From NCBI GenBank assembly GCA_023142905.1, contig JAGLIP010000066.1, positions 1-5,751 on the forward strand: a DNA stretch of 5,751 nt, in the 5' to 3' direction. The stretch's first letter is position 1, and the number at the start of each line of letters is the position of its first letter. The notes beneath the pieces are model-generated. The model was not told the origin of the DNA, made no database searches, and saw nothing but the letters and a program-made list of their open reading frames with translations. Positions 5,738 through 5,751 of this stretch are shown here, piece after piece. Source of the stretch: Candidatus Aenigmatarchaeota archaeon (GTDB lineage: Archaea > EX4484-52 > B79-G9). Both the position numbers and the translations under genes were made by a program.

Positions 5738-5751
5738 TTTAAGAAGAATAA

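Overview
The window looks like part of an archaeal chromosome, AT-rich and gene-dense. Three things point to archaea: a replication factor C small subunit (clamp loader), two proteins with class III (archaellin/pilin type, QSATEY) signal peptides, and TATA-box promoters placed at archaeal distances from start codons. The pilin style and a large secreted transglutaminase-like protein would fit a DPANN-type lineage, but that placement is inference from gene style, not from a phylogeny.

Layout from left to right. (1) The first 88 bases are the start of an unidentified minus-strand gene that runs off the left edge; it has its own TATA box and a strong Shine-Dalgarno (SD) site. (2) After about 200 bases without a gene comes a 700-residue secreted protein on the minus strand, with a transglutaminase/cysteine-protease core whose Cys-His-Asp triad is intact. 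(3) A 56-base gap with a near-symmetric TATA element separates it from rfcS on the plus strand. The element sits about 28-30 bases from both start codons, so one TATA may serve both genes with little or no 5' leader. (4) rfcS is followed on the same strand by a 12-helix major facilitator-type transporter. (5) The transporter converges on two minus-strand pilin-like genes. The convergence zone holds a run of four hairpins that is more structured than a simple gene end needs. (6) The two pilin paralogues lie head to tail, separated by tandem hairpins and a T-rich tract. Over 75 bases coding for their N-terminal helix they are identical at the nucleotide level, although the rest of the genes has diverged.

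Functionally the window mixes DNA replication (rfcS) with cell-surface functions (transglutaminase-like protein, transporter, pilins). No CRISPR array, transposase, tRNA or rRNA was recognised. The points most worth a second look are the hairpin cluster at 4608-4734, the 75-base identity between the pilin genes, and the shared divergent TATA element.
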